This document shows, piece after piece, positions 10,802 through 22,200 of a stretch of 64,000 nucleotides of DNA; within the stretch, counting starts at the first letter, position 1, and each line of letters starts with the position of its first letter. This stretch comes from Limnephilus marmoratus (lineage: Eukaryota; Arthropoda; Insecta; Trichoptera; Limnephilidae). The stretch lies in assembly GCA_917880885.1 (NCBI GenBank), contig OU862910.1, positions 54,675,285 through 54,739,284 of the forward strand, read 5' to 3'. Below the pieces are notes generated by a model, which did no database searches, had not been told where the DNA came from, and was given only the letters and a program-made list of their open reading frames with translations. A program made the translations under genes and the position numbers.

Positions 10802-10990
10802 AGTAATCTTCATATATATAAAAATGAATCGCTGAATTTGTTGCTAAGCGCAAATCTCGAGAGCAGCGAACCGATTTCGCTAATTCTTTTTTTAGAATAA
10901 TCCTTGAAGTACGAGGATGGTTCTTACGGAGAGAAAAATTCGCAGAAAATTGGATAATTTCAGAAAACCTAACGACTATCCCACGTTTGA
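10802..10990 (+). repeat. Helitron-like 5' segment
   Basis: It begins TCTTCATATATATAAAAATGAATCGC, split here as a TC start followed by a (TA)n and AAAAATGAATCGC, the same opening as the H pair at 36.4 kb. It continues with CTCGAGAGCAGCGAACCGATT. Insect Helitrons often begin this way, which I state from memory. The end is not defined. Confidence 0.4.
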
Positions 10991-11164
10991 CAGTTCGCTT
11001 GTTTGATAATGACATTTTGCAAAACAATGATTATTAAATCAGGATTCTATTTTTGAAAATCCTTAAGTTGATAAATTTATTTAAAGTAGGTACTCCCCTA
11101 ATAGTTTGAATCGAATCAAGAATTTTAGATATTTTAAATAGGTACCTATGTTAGGTACCAAATT

Positions 11165-11333
11165 TAATATACATGAAAAATGGAAATTTGAATAAAAATT
11201 GTAAAAGGTGGCACGCGGGCTGTTTAAAAACTGAATGTACTGGGATTGAATATATGGAACGCGGGAGGAGGGTTGGCGGGACCAGGGAGCGGGAAAGAGA
11301 AGAGGGAAGGTGGAAGGGGAACGCGGGAGGGGA
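11165..11333 (+). repeat. Helitron-like family H fragment
   Basis: It carries GGTGGCACGCGGGCTGTTTA, AACTGAATGTACTGGGA and a purine-rich segment with GGGGAACGCGGGAGGGGAAG, as in the middle of the 36.4-37.3 kb copies. It is joined directly to a SINE B fragment at about 11334. Confidence 0.5.
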
Positions 11334-12112
11334 AGTACATCCGTCACTCCTGAACACACTGATCCCTAGATTCCTAACCATCCCTCATATCTTTTTCCTT
11401 CCCAGAACTTCCTGTATGGTCGCCGATTTATACCTGTAACTTACACCGTTTGGAGAGAGTACAAAGAAAATTTCTTCGATACATTCAATTCAAATTGAGA
11501 CAGCCTGTAATTGAAATCCGCTACAATGCATTAATGTCTGATCTAAACCTACCACTACTTTCTACCCGGCGTACTATTAATGACATTCTTATACTTTTTA
11601 AATTACTGAACAATCTCATAGCCTGCCCTCAAATGTTAAGTGTTATAAATATTCGTGTCCCTGTTAAATCAACTCGACTCAACCACCTTTTCCACAGTGA
11701 CAATCATAGCACTAACTATTCCTATCATTCACCGCTAGTGCGTTGTCACCGAACTGCCAATACGTATACAGACCTTTTCGATATTTTCAATACCTCACCG
11801 TCTTGCATCAAAGCAAAAATAATTAGTTATTAATTATGTAACTGATATGTTTGTAAAATGATAAATATTTGTTGTACTAATATGCATCGTATGTATGTAC
11901 TGTATGTTATTCTATATATATAATGTTTGTAAATGTTCGATACACTTGTATTATGTATGTAATAGCCCTATGTACGGGCGTTTAAATAATAAATAAATAA
12001 ATAAACTTCCCCTCCTTCCTAAAAGGACCCTCCATACAGCATCCCCTAATATGACATAGGTCTTGATGGAAATAATTTTCCGCAGTCCCTCTCAGAAGCT
12101 AATATAAAAAAA
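11334..12112 (+). mobile_element. SINE family B split by a LINE insertion
   Basis: The left part (11334-11412) and right part (12004-12112) together form a SINE B body and tail. The tail hairpin is degraded. Between them lies a LINE 3' fragment. AACTTCC is duplicated at the break (11406-11412 and 12004-12010). Confidence 0.7.
11413..12003 (+). mobile_element. 5'-truncated LINE family C, end of ORF2 and 3' UTR
   Basis: An open frame at 11450-11833 encodes 127 residues and starts ERVQRKFLRYI, the usual region after the reverse-transcriptase thumb in Jockey-superfamily LINEs. It continues with RRTINDILILFKLLN. A stop is followed by about 170 bp of 3' UTR that ends in an (AATA)n tail. The 7-bp flanking duplication shows insertion by target-primed reverse transcription. 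Related copies lie at 15545-16075, 39838-40597 and 62338-62890. Confidence 0.75.
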
Positions 12113-12234
12113 GTAATAACATAATATGAAATAACAAGGAAATGTTGTTTTTTAATATAATTGTAAAAATGTTACTGTAAAAACATAAAAAAATAGAGAT
12201 TGTGAACACTTTTAATAATAATAATTGGAAAACA

Positions 12235-12347
12235 GCGCCCTTGAGGTGATTTTTCATAAAAACGGCGCTATGCAAATCATCCAAATATCATTATTATTAT
12301 TTTAATTTGTATTGCGCTGTTTTTGTGAAAAATCACCTCAAGGGTGC
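12235..12347. mobile_element. Short MITE with 34-bp inverted arms
   Basis: The arms are 12235-12268 and 12314-12347, each with CCTTGAGGTGATTTTTC or its inverse AAAAATCACCTCAAGG and a GGCGC/GCGC inner edge. The spacer is about 45 bp. A related half-copy is seen near 51885-51945. No coding. Confidence 0.6.
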
Positions 12348-12665
12348 TTTTAATATTGAGAAAGGATTGGTGCTCTAAAAAGTTATTTTAATGAAACAAA
12401 ATGTAAGAATAATTGAATAACAGAGAATTGAGTTTGCATACATATAATATTTATAAGATTGAGGTGCAGAGTTGAATAGGTCAAACAGACAGAAGCATGT
12501 GTTAAAAACATGTGTGGCGCGAGAAATGAAGGAATTTCGTTAAGAATTCGTATTGCGTCGAGGGAGGCTAAAAGTTTTCTTTGACCTGATTGGCCTGTTG
12601 GAAGCTCGTATTGAAAAAGCTTTGAAACAGCTTCGGGCAATCTATAATTAACCTTTATCGTGATT

Positions 12666-12737
12666 TATTTTTGGGGTATTATGCCTCCTACTTTATAGTG
12701 TCCATCATCAAATTGACGGCGTAATACCCCAAAAATA
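12666..12737. repeat. 72-bp inverted repeat, MITE-like
   Basis: The arm TATTTTTGGGGTATTATGCC (12666-12685) pairs with 12718-12737 with one mismatch, across a 32-nt spacer. It is too short to classify. Confidence 0.5.
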
Positions 12738-12810
12738 AAATACGAAAATGCTTTTGGCAGTATTATAATAACTTTTTTGTTCGTGTCCTAATAACAAAGT
12801 TATATGTAAA

Positions 12811-13636
12811 TAAACAAAAATTTTAACAAAACAAAAAAACGACTTCAAAAAATGCACTAAAAAGTAAAAAAATAATTTCGTATTCTTCTACAACTTTATA
12901 ATCAACTTACCTTTTCTACTCATCAATATGTGGGTACGATTGTTATTTTTGGAGTCGGTGTCGGCGGGAGAGGAGCTGTAAAGTGAACACGCCGGGCCGC
13001 GGGTACCTTGGTTGACACCGACTCCAAAAATAATAATCGTACCTACATATTGATGAGTAGAAAAGGTAAATTGATTATAAAGTTGTAGAAGAATACGAAA
13101 TTATTTTTTTACTTTTTAGTGCATTTTTTGAAGTCGTTTTTTTGTTTTGTTAAAATTTTTGTTTATTTTTTGATTTTTAGTGAATCTTAAGTACACTAAC
13201 TAATTCGATTAAGATTCGGCCGAGTATCGTAAATTTGTTCTTCAGAATTGGAGAGTTCCGTTACTCTGTCATGGATCCCATAATCAGAACCTAACCAAAC
13301 TCTCATCAAACTACCCTTGAAGTACATCCTTTCCAATAAAAAAATAATCATCAAAATCGGTTGGCGTGATATTGAGTTGTTATTCGTCCATTTGTCGCGC
13401 ACATACTTGATGCAAATTTAAGACTTATATGATTTTCTCATGGATGCCATTGTCAGAACTGGACCAAATTAAAATGGGACCACACGGGAAGCACCAGCTT
13501 TCAAATAAAAAAAGGATCATCAATATCGGTTCACCCAGTCGAAAGTTCTGAGGTAACAAACATAAAAAAAAAATAAAAAAAATTAAAAAAATACAGTCGA
13601 ATTGAGAACCTCCTCCTTTTCGAAGTCGTTTAAAAA
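12811..13636 (-). mobile_element. Foldback element family E, copy 1
   Basis: Two arms of about 155 bp (12811-12961 and 13014-13170) are near-perfect reverse complements around a 52-bp GC-rich spacer. Each contains ATTTCGTATTCTTCTACAAC and TTTTGGAGTCGGTG or their inverse. On the right a further 460 bp runs to GAGAACCTCCTCC and CGAAGTCGTTT. A second copy in reverse orientation lies at 34391-35787. No coding region was seen. Confidence 0.65.
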
Positions 13637-14090
13637 CAATTATTTCTTCGCGCTCGGTCAGCTGTTCTTTTGAAAATAAATTACATTGTTTTGAATTTAA
13701 ACTCTATTTATCTTTTAAACGATACTTGGAACATATTTCCAAATGAATAACCGCTGTTACTACGTAACGCCTCTCATGCTGCGTTACAGAACAAAAACCG
13801 CGAGCCGAACCACGAATTAGGCGCGAACCGCCGCTTGCAGTTGCTTCGTTCCTTTACCATAATTCGTAGCTTGGCTCCCGCTAAATTTGTCATGCGTTTA
13901 CGCAGCCAGATGCTATCCGAACACATACATTACAACTCGAATAGATCGCCAGGAATTTTTTATAATTTTTTTTTTGTAATCAAAGTTTCTTTAGTTAAAA
14001 AACTTTGTAAGGGTTTTTTTTATTACATTGTCATGAATAACCACCCCCCTAAGTTTCGCTGTATGAGCATGGAATACGCTTTGTTATCGC
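13637..14090. other. Non-coding stretch
   Basis: No element was identified. An 89-codon open frame (13835-14104) has no recognisable motif and runs into repeat G, so it is probably chance. Confidence 0.4.
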
Positions 14091-14755
14091 TTAAGGGCCA
14101 TTAAACCAGCCAGCGGCGAGAATTCATATTTCTTCGAAAGATGTTCTTACGATCGTACAGGGCGGTTCCAATGAGAAAGTTTAATTATTCTCCGTACCAG
14201 CTTTTTTAAATAATAACTCAATATCGATTTTATTTCATCAAAAATTTGCTTTAATTTATACCTACATGATAAAACTATTAAAATTATGAACTTTTTGTAA
14301 TTATTTTTCGATCAGAAGTATTTATAATTTTTCAATAATGTCTAAGCAAAATAAGAATGTAAAAAGTTCTTACATATAATAGTTTGTAAGAACATAAATA
14401 AGACGAAGACGAAGTAAGAGGGGATGCAGCACAGCTTCTCCAGGTACCAAATTGGAAGTCAGCCGCTGAGGACAGGAGGAGTTGGAGGCGACTGTTGCAG
14501 GAGGCCAAAGCTCGATATGGGCTGTAGCGCCATCGAAGAAGAAGAAGAAGAACATAAATAAATAGACAAACTGATGTATTTTCGTCACAAAAGACGTGTG
14601 CGGATCTTTTTTTAGATGATTTTATTTAAACTAAAATTAAAATTTTGAAACATGGCTTTCCCAGATAATTTATTGATTTATTTTACTGCATGATTATATG
14701 ATTTTAAATTTGTGTTGAATAATACACAATTTTGTTTGAAAATTTAACAAATCTG
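14091..14755 (+). repeat. Dispersed repeat family G, copy 2
   Basis: It is collinear with 6366-7244. Here the CGAAAGATGTTCTTACGATC site is intact, which documents the empty site for the SINE in copy 1. This copy has its own insertion at 14402-14547. Confidence 0.6.
14402..14547 (+). mobile_element. RTE-like LINE 3' fragment with 14-bp target duplication
   Basis: The frame ending at the stop at 14525-14527 encodes QVPNWKSAAEDRRSWRRLL and then EAKARYGL. This is the usual AxDRxxWRxLxxxAKA C-terminus of one group of insect LINEs. It is followed by a (GAA)n tail. AAGAACATAAATAA flanks the piece at 14388-14401 and 14548-14561, and the empty site is seen in G copy 1. It is severely 5'-truncated. 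Confidence 0.75.
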
Positions 14756-15333
14756 AGTTAGAAAAACATTAAAATTTTCTTTCACATAAAAAAAATTGTA
14801 TTGCAATAATTATAGGTTTATTTCGAAATATGAAAATTTAAATTTTAAAGCGTATTTGATCACCTCTCTAAAACATTTTTTTTTGTTTTCAAAAGCGTTC
14901 GGAAATACTCCATTTATTCGGATTTAATTGCAACGCCGAAATATTATGACATTCCGAAAAAATAGGCCCGAAGCCTAAATGAATCAGTGATTAAATTGTG
15001 GAATTATTTGACTTCAATTTAGTTATTGGTATGATATGATCTGGCCAGCCAAAGCCGGGTAGCAGCAACGGTAGGAAATCTGAGAGTGAGTAGAGAGTAG
15101 ACTGTAAAGTGTATAGCCGTGTCCTATATTACAGTGGAGCCATTTGGGTAATCTATTTGATCCACTTTGAACTTTGACACGTATACCTTTTCCAATATTC
15201 AGTACAATAGATCGAAGTTGCTCGGTTCTAGTGTACTCCGTTTCAACTATCGTTGCTAGCCCATTTTTATTGTTTTTTTAAGAATTGAAATGAAGATTTG
15301 ATGATTAATTTCTTGTTTTTTTTTTTAATAATT
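14756..15333. other. Non-coding stretch
   Basis: AT-rich. No recognised feature. Confidence 0.45.
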
Positions 15334-15463
15334 ACCCTCAGGACCTATGTCATCTTTGGGGATGCTGTGGAGAAGAAGTTCAGGGAAAGAAAAAGGTGTG
15401 AGGGACGAGGGTTGAGTAAGAATCTGGGGGTCAGTGGGTCCAGGAATGACGGACGTACGAATC
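15334..15463 (-). mobile_element. SINE family B fragment, minus orientation
   Basis: Contains CCTATGTCATCTTTGGGGATG, AGTTCAGGGAAAGAAAAAGG and TAAGAATCTGGGGGTCAGTG. It lacks half of the tail hairpin and all of the head. Confidence 0.65.
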
Positions 15464-15544
15464 CATCGTGATAAAGAATGTCAATGGAAAGCTTGTATTC
15501 CATCTTATACCGGCAAGTCCATAGGTAATTCAGCATTATTAATT

Positions 15545-16075
15545 AACCTTTTTCTTTATTTAACGCCCAGAGGGCTTTTAAATATATTTGGTAGTACAAT
15601 TAATTCAGGAATGATAATTTTGAAACAAATGAAGAAATAATAAAAATAAAATTAGATAAAAAATCCACACAAGCCATTAAAATCCAAAAAATACAAAAAT
15701 ACAGCCAATTGATAGGTTTACAAAATTACGGTAATTACAAAAATACAGCGATTTGATAGGTTTACAAAATTACAATTGTGTTAAGGAATAGTGTTGGAAT
15801 AAGTTTTTTACAAGATCTACAAAACTCGCCAACTTGTTATTAAATATGTCTTATTTAGTACTTATTTCCTGTAGTGTGAAATCATTGTATCGAAGAGTGG
15901 GCAATGTAGTTCTGCTTGTGAATGCTGTAGTAGAATAATGGATTTTGTCGTGTAGTTACTCTCGGTATTCGTAAGTTTATGAGTTGCAGGAGTTCGCAAT
16001 AGTCGGACTTAGAGTTTATGATTTTTAATAAAAAGATTAAACGTCTGTCTGACTGTCTTCTAGTGGGTACTTTAT
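15545..16075 (-). mobile_element. LINE family C, ORF2 end, decayed
   Basis: The minus-strand frame encodes RRLIFLLKIINSKSDYCELL and LINLRIPRVTTRQNPLFYY, matching the family at 11413-12003 (RRTINDILILFKLLN and similar). Frameshifts and stops follow. The 3' end carries AAGCCCTCTGGGCGTTAAATAA. The 109-codon open frame here extends upstream into an (AAC)n microsatellite that reads as seven Asn, so its start is not genuine. Confidence 0.6.
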
Positions 16076-16526
16076 TGTTATTATTATTGTTATTTTTGTG
16101 CCGATTTAACGGCAATCGCCATAATAATAACCTTATATGTTTAATGTTTCTTCTCTCTAACTGTTCATTTTTCCCTGTTGACGGACGCGGACGTATTGTT
16201 ACCGTATTCACTGCAATGATTCTGACTTAAAATTTCCTCCTGGCATCGTGTAAACCGCTCTAGTTTGTGCCAAGCCAGGAGAGTAAGCCAGGACAGGACT
16301 TGACATCCCTACTGGCTTGAAATACTAGCTTCGTGTGCACTGGGCACAAGTGACATTGAAAATGTCGATGGTCAGAGCAGAGGTCTCCATTCGAGGATTT
16401 TAAGTTTTATAGTTATGTTAACGTCTGTTTTTAAAGTAGTACAATATCACGATAAATAGATATTTATTGATACCAGGTTAGGCAATCTATTTTGTTAAAG
16501 TTATCTCCTCAATGCTTGTGATTTAC
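16076..16526. other. Non-coding stretch
   Basis: Apart from the (ATT)n/(AAC)n microsatellite at about 16075-16100, no feature is recognised. Confidence 0.4.
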
Positions 16527-16661
16527 TTTTTTCTTCTTTTTTAATGTGAATACCGCACAAGAGTCCCAGCTGCTCCCGTCTGAAGTCAGTGAGACTGGCA
16601 TCCCCAGTGAGACCAAGGCATCCCAATGGGGAAAAGAAAGGTGGGAAAGTACCTGGCTCTT
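16527..16661 (-). mobile_element. SINE family A, 3' half, cut by the R1-clade LINE
   Basis: It begins with a T-rich tract (the SINE tail) and reads TGAATACCGCACAAGAGTCC, as in the full copies at 34743 and 54523. It stops at TGGCTCTT (16654-16661). The remainder of the SINE continues at 23551, after the LINE. Confidence 0.7.
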
Positions 16662-17081
16662 TAAGTTCAGTTCCTCGCTCCCGTGCGAAGAGCATAAACA
16701 TTTTCAGCTCCCCGATATTCCGTCAATAACTCGGTCAATCGCGAAGTTTAGAAAAAAAAAATTTCACCCCCCGGTGCAGTTCTTTAAGGGCTATAAGCCT
16801 ATTGTATTTTTTTTTCATAATTTAAAAAATAGTTACTATTTTAGTGTAAAAACTGTGTAAAAACAAAACTTCAATCGTTGTGGGCGACAACGCCATATCT
16901 CGTGGTATCCATTGTCGATACCAGGTGTAGTTTATAAAACTATATGTGTATAAAAAAAACCCGTTCAAAATAGACTAAATTAGTGCATTTAAAATACATT
17001 TTAATATTTCAACTTTTTTAAAAGTGTTTTTTGTGTTATTTGTACCTACTTTTAAGTTTTTTTGTGACGAGACAAATACTA

Positions 17082-17485
17082 TTCGACGCGGAATTTTCTT
17101 CCGGGTCTAGTGACACCCGGATACCTAGGATCCGTGTTGATCTTGGGGGTGTTTTATGTGTTTTTAATATTGCCACGTTACTAAAACTTCTAGAGGCTTC
17201 CACAGAGTTCCTCGTGGTTCTTAACAATTGTTTTTTGTGCAATCCTGCGTCAATTTGTATTTTTTTGAGACATTACAGGTGCTACTCGAAGCGGAAAATT
17301 TTCCTGCGTCTAATGGTACCTCGGTACCCAGAAAAGGACGAATTTTAGTGTATATTTTGGTACTTTTGTCCAAAAACTGTGTTTTTTTTTGCTGTTTTTT
17401 CTAAAAAAACAGTGCATCAACGTTACTTTTTTGTGCTGTTAACATTCCCTTTCGACGCAGAATAAAATTCCGCGTCTAGTGATAC
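17082..17485 (+). promoter_or_regulatory. Three imperfect repeats in the LINE 5' UTR
   Basis: TTCGACGCGGAATTTTCTTC with CGGGTCTAGTGACAC (17082-17116), CTCGAAGCGGAAAATTTTCC with TGCGTCTAATGGTAC (17285-17320), and TTCGACGCAGAATAAAATTC with CGCGTCTAGTGATAC (17451-17485) share the core (T/C)GCGTCTA(G/A)TG(A/G). Repeated 5' UTR blocks in LINEs often serve in promoter or RNP functions, which is inference here. Confidence 0.45.
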
Positions 17486-17558
17486 TTTTTTCCATTTTTT
17501 CCCCATTTTTGGGGAATTTTGAGGGAATTTTCCCTTTTTTTAGGGAAAATTTTCTAAA

Positions 17559-19231
17559 ATGGGATCCGACCCAGTTTCGGAAGGCGAGTCGGATGGCGCC
17601 GGTCCCGACCCGGGGAAATCCTCAGAAGCTTGGAAACAGACGATTTCCTCAACGATAGAGGCCCTCAGCAAGTCCTTGACCGAGGGGGATCCTCCCAAGA
17701 GTAAAAGGAAGCTAAGAAAGACTACCGACAAAGTCAAAACTACCGACCTTGGTTCCGATACGGACTCGGAAATGGAGGTTGAGCGCGTTATACACGTTGA
17801 GACAGGCGTACCAATACCTGGCACCAGTGGGGCAGCCATTATCGGCATTCACCCCCCAACCCCCATCCAAGGAAGTAAGAAGAGACAACGGCTTGACTCT
17901 CCTAATAGCCTGAAGAGTCTTGTAGAATCCTCAAAAAGGGTGATACCAGCTATGGAAAAGTGCCATAAAATACGTATGATTGTCATGGACGGTACGAATA
18001 AATTGAATAAGGCTGACAAGAGTGCCCTCAACGTTATTTTGGACGACTTAATGAATGATATTACTAACTTGATGCTGGATCTAAATACTATGACCACCAA
18101 GAGCTCCACTATCGACCAAATGCTTAACGCCCAGTCCAGCTTGAACCAGAAGCTGGACTCTGTTATTAAGGTGCGCCCACCAGTAATCCAGGAACCTCAA
18201 TTGAGATCCTATGCAAGTGCTGCTGCCGGCTTGCCGAACTCAAAGAAAGTCTTAATTAATGGTTATGAACGCCCCATCCCTCCTAAACCATTGACCATTC
18301 TCGTCTATCCGGATGCTCCTGAAGGGAAAACATCGGAAGGTACCCAGAAAGACCTCGAAAAGGTCATCAACCCAAGGGTAGATGACTTTCAAATCGTACG
18401 GACTAGGAAGATTAAAGGCGCAGGCATGGCCCTTCAAGCGAAAGGGAAGAAGGACCTAGATAATATCTTAAAGGCTGGATCCAAACTGGCAGCCAGCGGC
18501 CTTAAAATGGTCACCCCATTGGGACGTTTGCCTAAAATCGTCGTGTACAATGTTCCGAAGGGGGAACCAGCATCGGACCAAGCCCTATTCACGGAGATAT
18601 ACAGCAACAACCTTGATGGGCAGACAACCCTGAGCATGGAAGACCATCTTCGTACGATGAGGCGGGTCTCCCTCTTTGGGAAGAGGGATAATCCGACCAT
18701 CCGAACATTATAACTTTTATTACTTTTATTACTTTTTAATCTCTCTAATTAATACACACCAGTGAAAACCTATTATTGGTTCAATAACATATACATATGT
18801 AAATACACCTAAGTAAATAATGTAACTGTTGGTTTTCCAAATAAAATAAAATAAAATAAAAATAAAAAAAAATGAATATGGTTCTGACGTGCCATCCGGC
18901 CGCCAGAAAGGTACTACTGGACAGCGGGATGTGCTTCCTTGGCTGGACTGCTTGCCGCGTACGGGATTATACAGGAGCCACTCGTTGCTTCAAATGTCAC
19001 CAATATGGTCACATATCGAAGAGTTGCTCTCAAGACCAAGTATCGTGCCGCCACTGCGCCGCTTTGGGGCACGACCTTGAGACTTGCCCCAAGAAGGCAC
19101 ATCCCGCTGTCTGCGCTACTTGTACGCGCTTTAAGAAGCCGGCGGATCACCCGACGGGTGATAGGAACTGCCCGGCCCAAAAAGCAGCAGTGGAAGCAGC
19201 CTTCCGTATGACTGATTATGGCTCGTCCTAA
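17559..19231 (+). pseudogene. LINE ORF1 (Gag-like RNA-binding protein), disrupted
   Basis: The first part (17559-18713) gives 384 residues with an acidic, Ser-rich N-terminus (starting GSDPVSEGESDGAG) and a middle region that includes KIVVYNVPKGEP. It ends at a stop created by a nested insertion. The second part (from 18872) resumes with MVLTCHPAARKVLL and three zinc knuckles: CFKCHQYGHISKSC and CRHCAALGHDLETC (both CX2CX4HX4C), then CATC..H..C. These bind retrotransposon RNA in the particle. The two parts lie in different frames. Whether removing the insertion alone would restore one frame depends on the exact duplication. The end overlaps the start of ORF2 by 14 nt. Confidence 0.8.
18705..18874 (+). 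mobile_element. Nested 3' end of another retroelement inside ORF1
   Basis: About 170 bp of AT-rich sequence ends in TTGGTTTTCCAAATAAAATA and an A-rich tail of AAATA units, as in a LINE 3' UTR. It interrupts the Gag-like reading between TIR and NMVL. GAACAT on the left and GAATAT on the right may be the short target duplication (5 of 6 match). The parental element is not in the window. Confidence 0.65.
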
Positions 19232-22200
19232 TCCCCTCTCCCTAGGTCAGATTAACCTCCAGAGATCCCGGATGGCCACGCTGGAGGTGCTGAGGGTCAT
19301 GTCTGACCTCAACATTGACATTTTGCTCATTCAGGAACAGTACACCTGGGAAGGTAAGACCCCAATTAATTTTCCGGGTGCGGTACTCGAAGTTGGCCGC
19401 TCTCCAGGGGCGGGAGTCCTGATCAACACCTCCTTGATCAGTCCCCTCCTTCTGGCTGGTTTTTCTGATGAGTACCAAACCTGTGTATGTATTAGATTTG
19501 GCGATACTGAGATCTTCTTGATCTCAGTTTACTTTAAATTTGGGAACCCGGTTGGACCCCACATCCTGAGTCTGACGCGCGCGCTCAACGCGCTTAAAGG
19601 CCGTAACATAGTTATCGGAGGTGACTTTAACGCACGCTCACCATTATGGTTCGATACTAGTGATCGTAGGACGGAACGTTCAGACGCCGTTGAGGACCTG
19701 ATTGCCGCGCAAGGTCTTAGCATTATTAATGAACAGAGTTCTTTTTGTACCTTTTCGAACATACATGGTGAGAGCAACATTGATCTAACTCTTTGCTCTG
19801 GATCTGTTGCGACCAGGATTTCAAAGTGGACAGTCCATGAGTGCGCAATAAATTCGGATCATAGGTTAATCACTTTTACGGTTGGTGTAAATAAAACTGA
19901 AGCTCCAAGATCCTCCTGGAACTTCAACACCACTAGGGCGAACTGGGATAACTTTGGGGAAGCGCTACGAGATACGCTAAGGGATTTTCACCACGTAGCA
20001 GCTACTGATCCGGATAATTTGGGGAATTTTTTCAATAAGGCGGTTGTATCTGCTGCCAACTCGTCTTTGGGAAGATTAAACCCAAAGACTAGTATTAGGA
20101 CGCCGTGGTGGTCACCTGAGCTGACTTCGCTGAAGGGGGCCTACAAGAGGGCCTACAGGGCGCTGGGGCTGTCCAGGAGTGGCGGCTGTACGGAGGAGGA
20201 GACGGTTGCACTTCAGGCGGGCCTCAGATCTGCCAGGTCGGCCTTCAAACGGGCTGTTCTCCTAGCGAAACGAGCTGCTTGGCATAATTGGGTTAAAAAC
20301 GTGGGTAACGCCAACCCGTGGGAAATCCACAGCGCGATTGAAAAATCCGGGAAAGGTTCTGACCGATATTTGTCAACAGTAATTGGGATAACAGATGGGA
20401 GGAACGCTGAGACAGTGGATGTGGCCTCCACACTCGAAACACTATTGGGTGAGTTAGTTCCTGTAGAATCAGTAATTGGGGAAAGTGACCACCATAAACA
20501 GATAAGAAATCTGTCACGGCTGCCACCTAGAGTCCTCGCCCAAGAGGATAACTTCATTAGAGTCACTAAGGCAGAAATTGATGTGATAATTAAGGGTTTG
20601 GGTCCTAAGAAGGCACCAGGGCATGACAGGCTCAATGGCGTAATAGCGAAGCAAGTTTGGGTCCACGCCAAGGAGGAGCTCTTCCAGGTGATGGACACGT
20701 GCTTGAGGAGGGGAGTTTTCCCCTCTGAGTGGAAGCGTGGCGTGCTCCGGATTATACCTAAGGGGAACGATAAACCACTCACCGACATCAAGGCCTACCG
20801 GCCGATAACGCTGCTTCCCGTTTTAGGCAAGATCCTGGAGAAATTACTGAGGGAGCGGCTCCGTCAAACCTTGTCCCCGGCCAGTGACCTCCAGTTCGGT
20901 TTCGTCCCCGGGAAATCCACGGTGCACGCCCTGTCGTATGCGCTTGAATGGGTGAAGGCTTGCCCAAAGAGGTATGTAGTTGCAATATTCCTCGATATCA
21001 CTGGTGCCTTCGATCACGCCTGGTGGGCAATGATACTTACAAAGGTGAAAAACAGGCGGTGTTCCAACTTACTGTTCCAAGCCATCGATGACTACCTCTC
21101 TGATCGTACCATTACGATCAGTTTCGGTGAGTTTTGTATCCAGAGGGAAGCCGACATGGGATGCCCGCAGGGCTCCATCCTTGGACCCGACCTGTGGAAC
21201 ATCTCCTTTGACGACTCCTCCAGGTTACCCTTGCCTGAAGGATGTATCGCTGTCGACTACGCTGATGATAAGTTGTATCTGGTCGCTGGGGACAGCAGAA
21301 AGGAAGTGGAGAGTAAAGGCAGTGAAGGTTTGCAGATGTTCCTGGACTGGGGTGAAAGAAACAAGATGACCTTCGCTCCCCACAAGACCAAGGGCCTCCT
21401 GATGAAGGGCTCTCTTAGTAGAGCAAGAAATCCTACCATCAGAATGGGAGATTCTAACATCCGCTTTTTTGAAACAGTGAAATATTTAGGAGTTACTCTA
21501 GATCGATCGTCCTCTTTTCTGGCTCACGTCAAAGAAGTATCCAGCAAGGCCCAGGCTCTCTTCTTGAAGCTGAGGAGACTCTCCACAGCTGAGTGGGGAT
21601 TGCGTAATCCGGCTCTGCGAACACTATATAGGTGCGTGTACGTGACGCAAGTCTCGTATGCCGCCTCTGTGTGGGAGCACCGCCTGGACAATTCGCTGAT
21701 TCTCTTAGCTCTCAGGCGAGGCCAACGAACCCCCTTGCTGGCACTCTCTGGTGCGTATAGAACCGTTGCTTCGGACGCTTTACCCGTTTTGGCTGGCATT
21801 TTGCCAATCGATCTGGAAATCAGGGAAGTGCTCACTAAGCAGAAATTAACCAGAGGAACCCCGGCCACTCACCTAGGCGTTGTTCTGACACCGGGCGGGC
21901 CGGGGACTCTCCCTGGGCTGCTTCGTCAAATGAGGGATCTGTCGCTCCAGGAGTGGCAGGTCCGTTGGGATAGAACGAATAAGGGAAGATGGACTTTCTC
22001 CTTCTTCCCATCAGTTAAAGTCAGAATGGAAGGGGTCTTTCTCAAGTTGGACCACCACATCACCCAGCTTCTATCCGGCCACGGGGAATTCAGGGGGAGA
22101 CTTCATGCCCTCTCCCTGTCCCCTCACCCCAACTGCGCCTGCGGGTGCACGAACCAGTCGGCGGAGCACATTCTGTGGCAGTGTGAGATAATGACGGACG

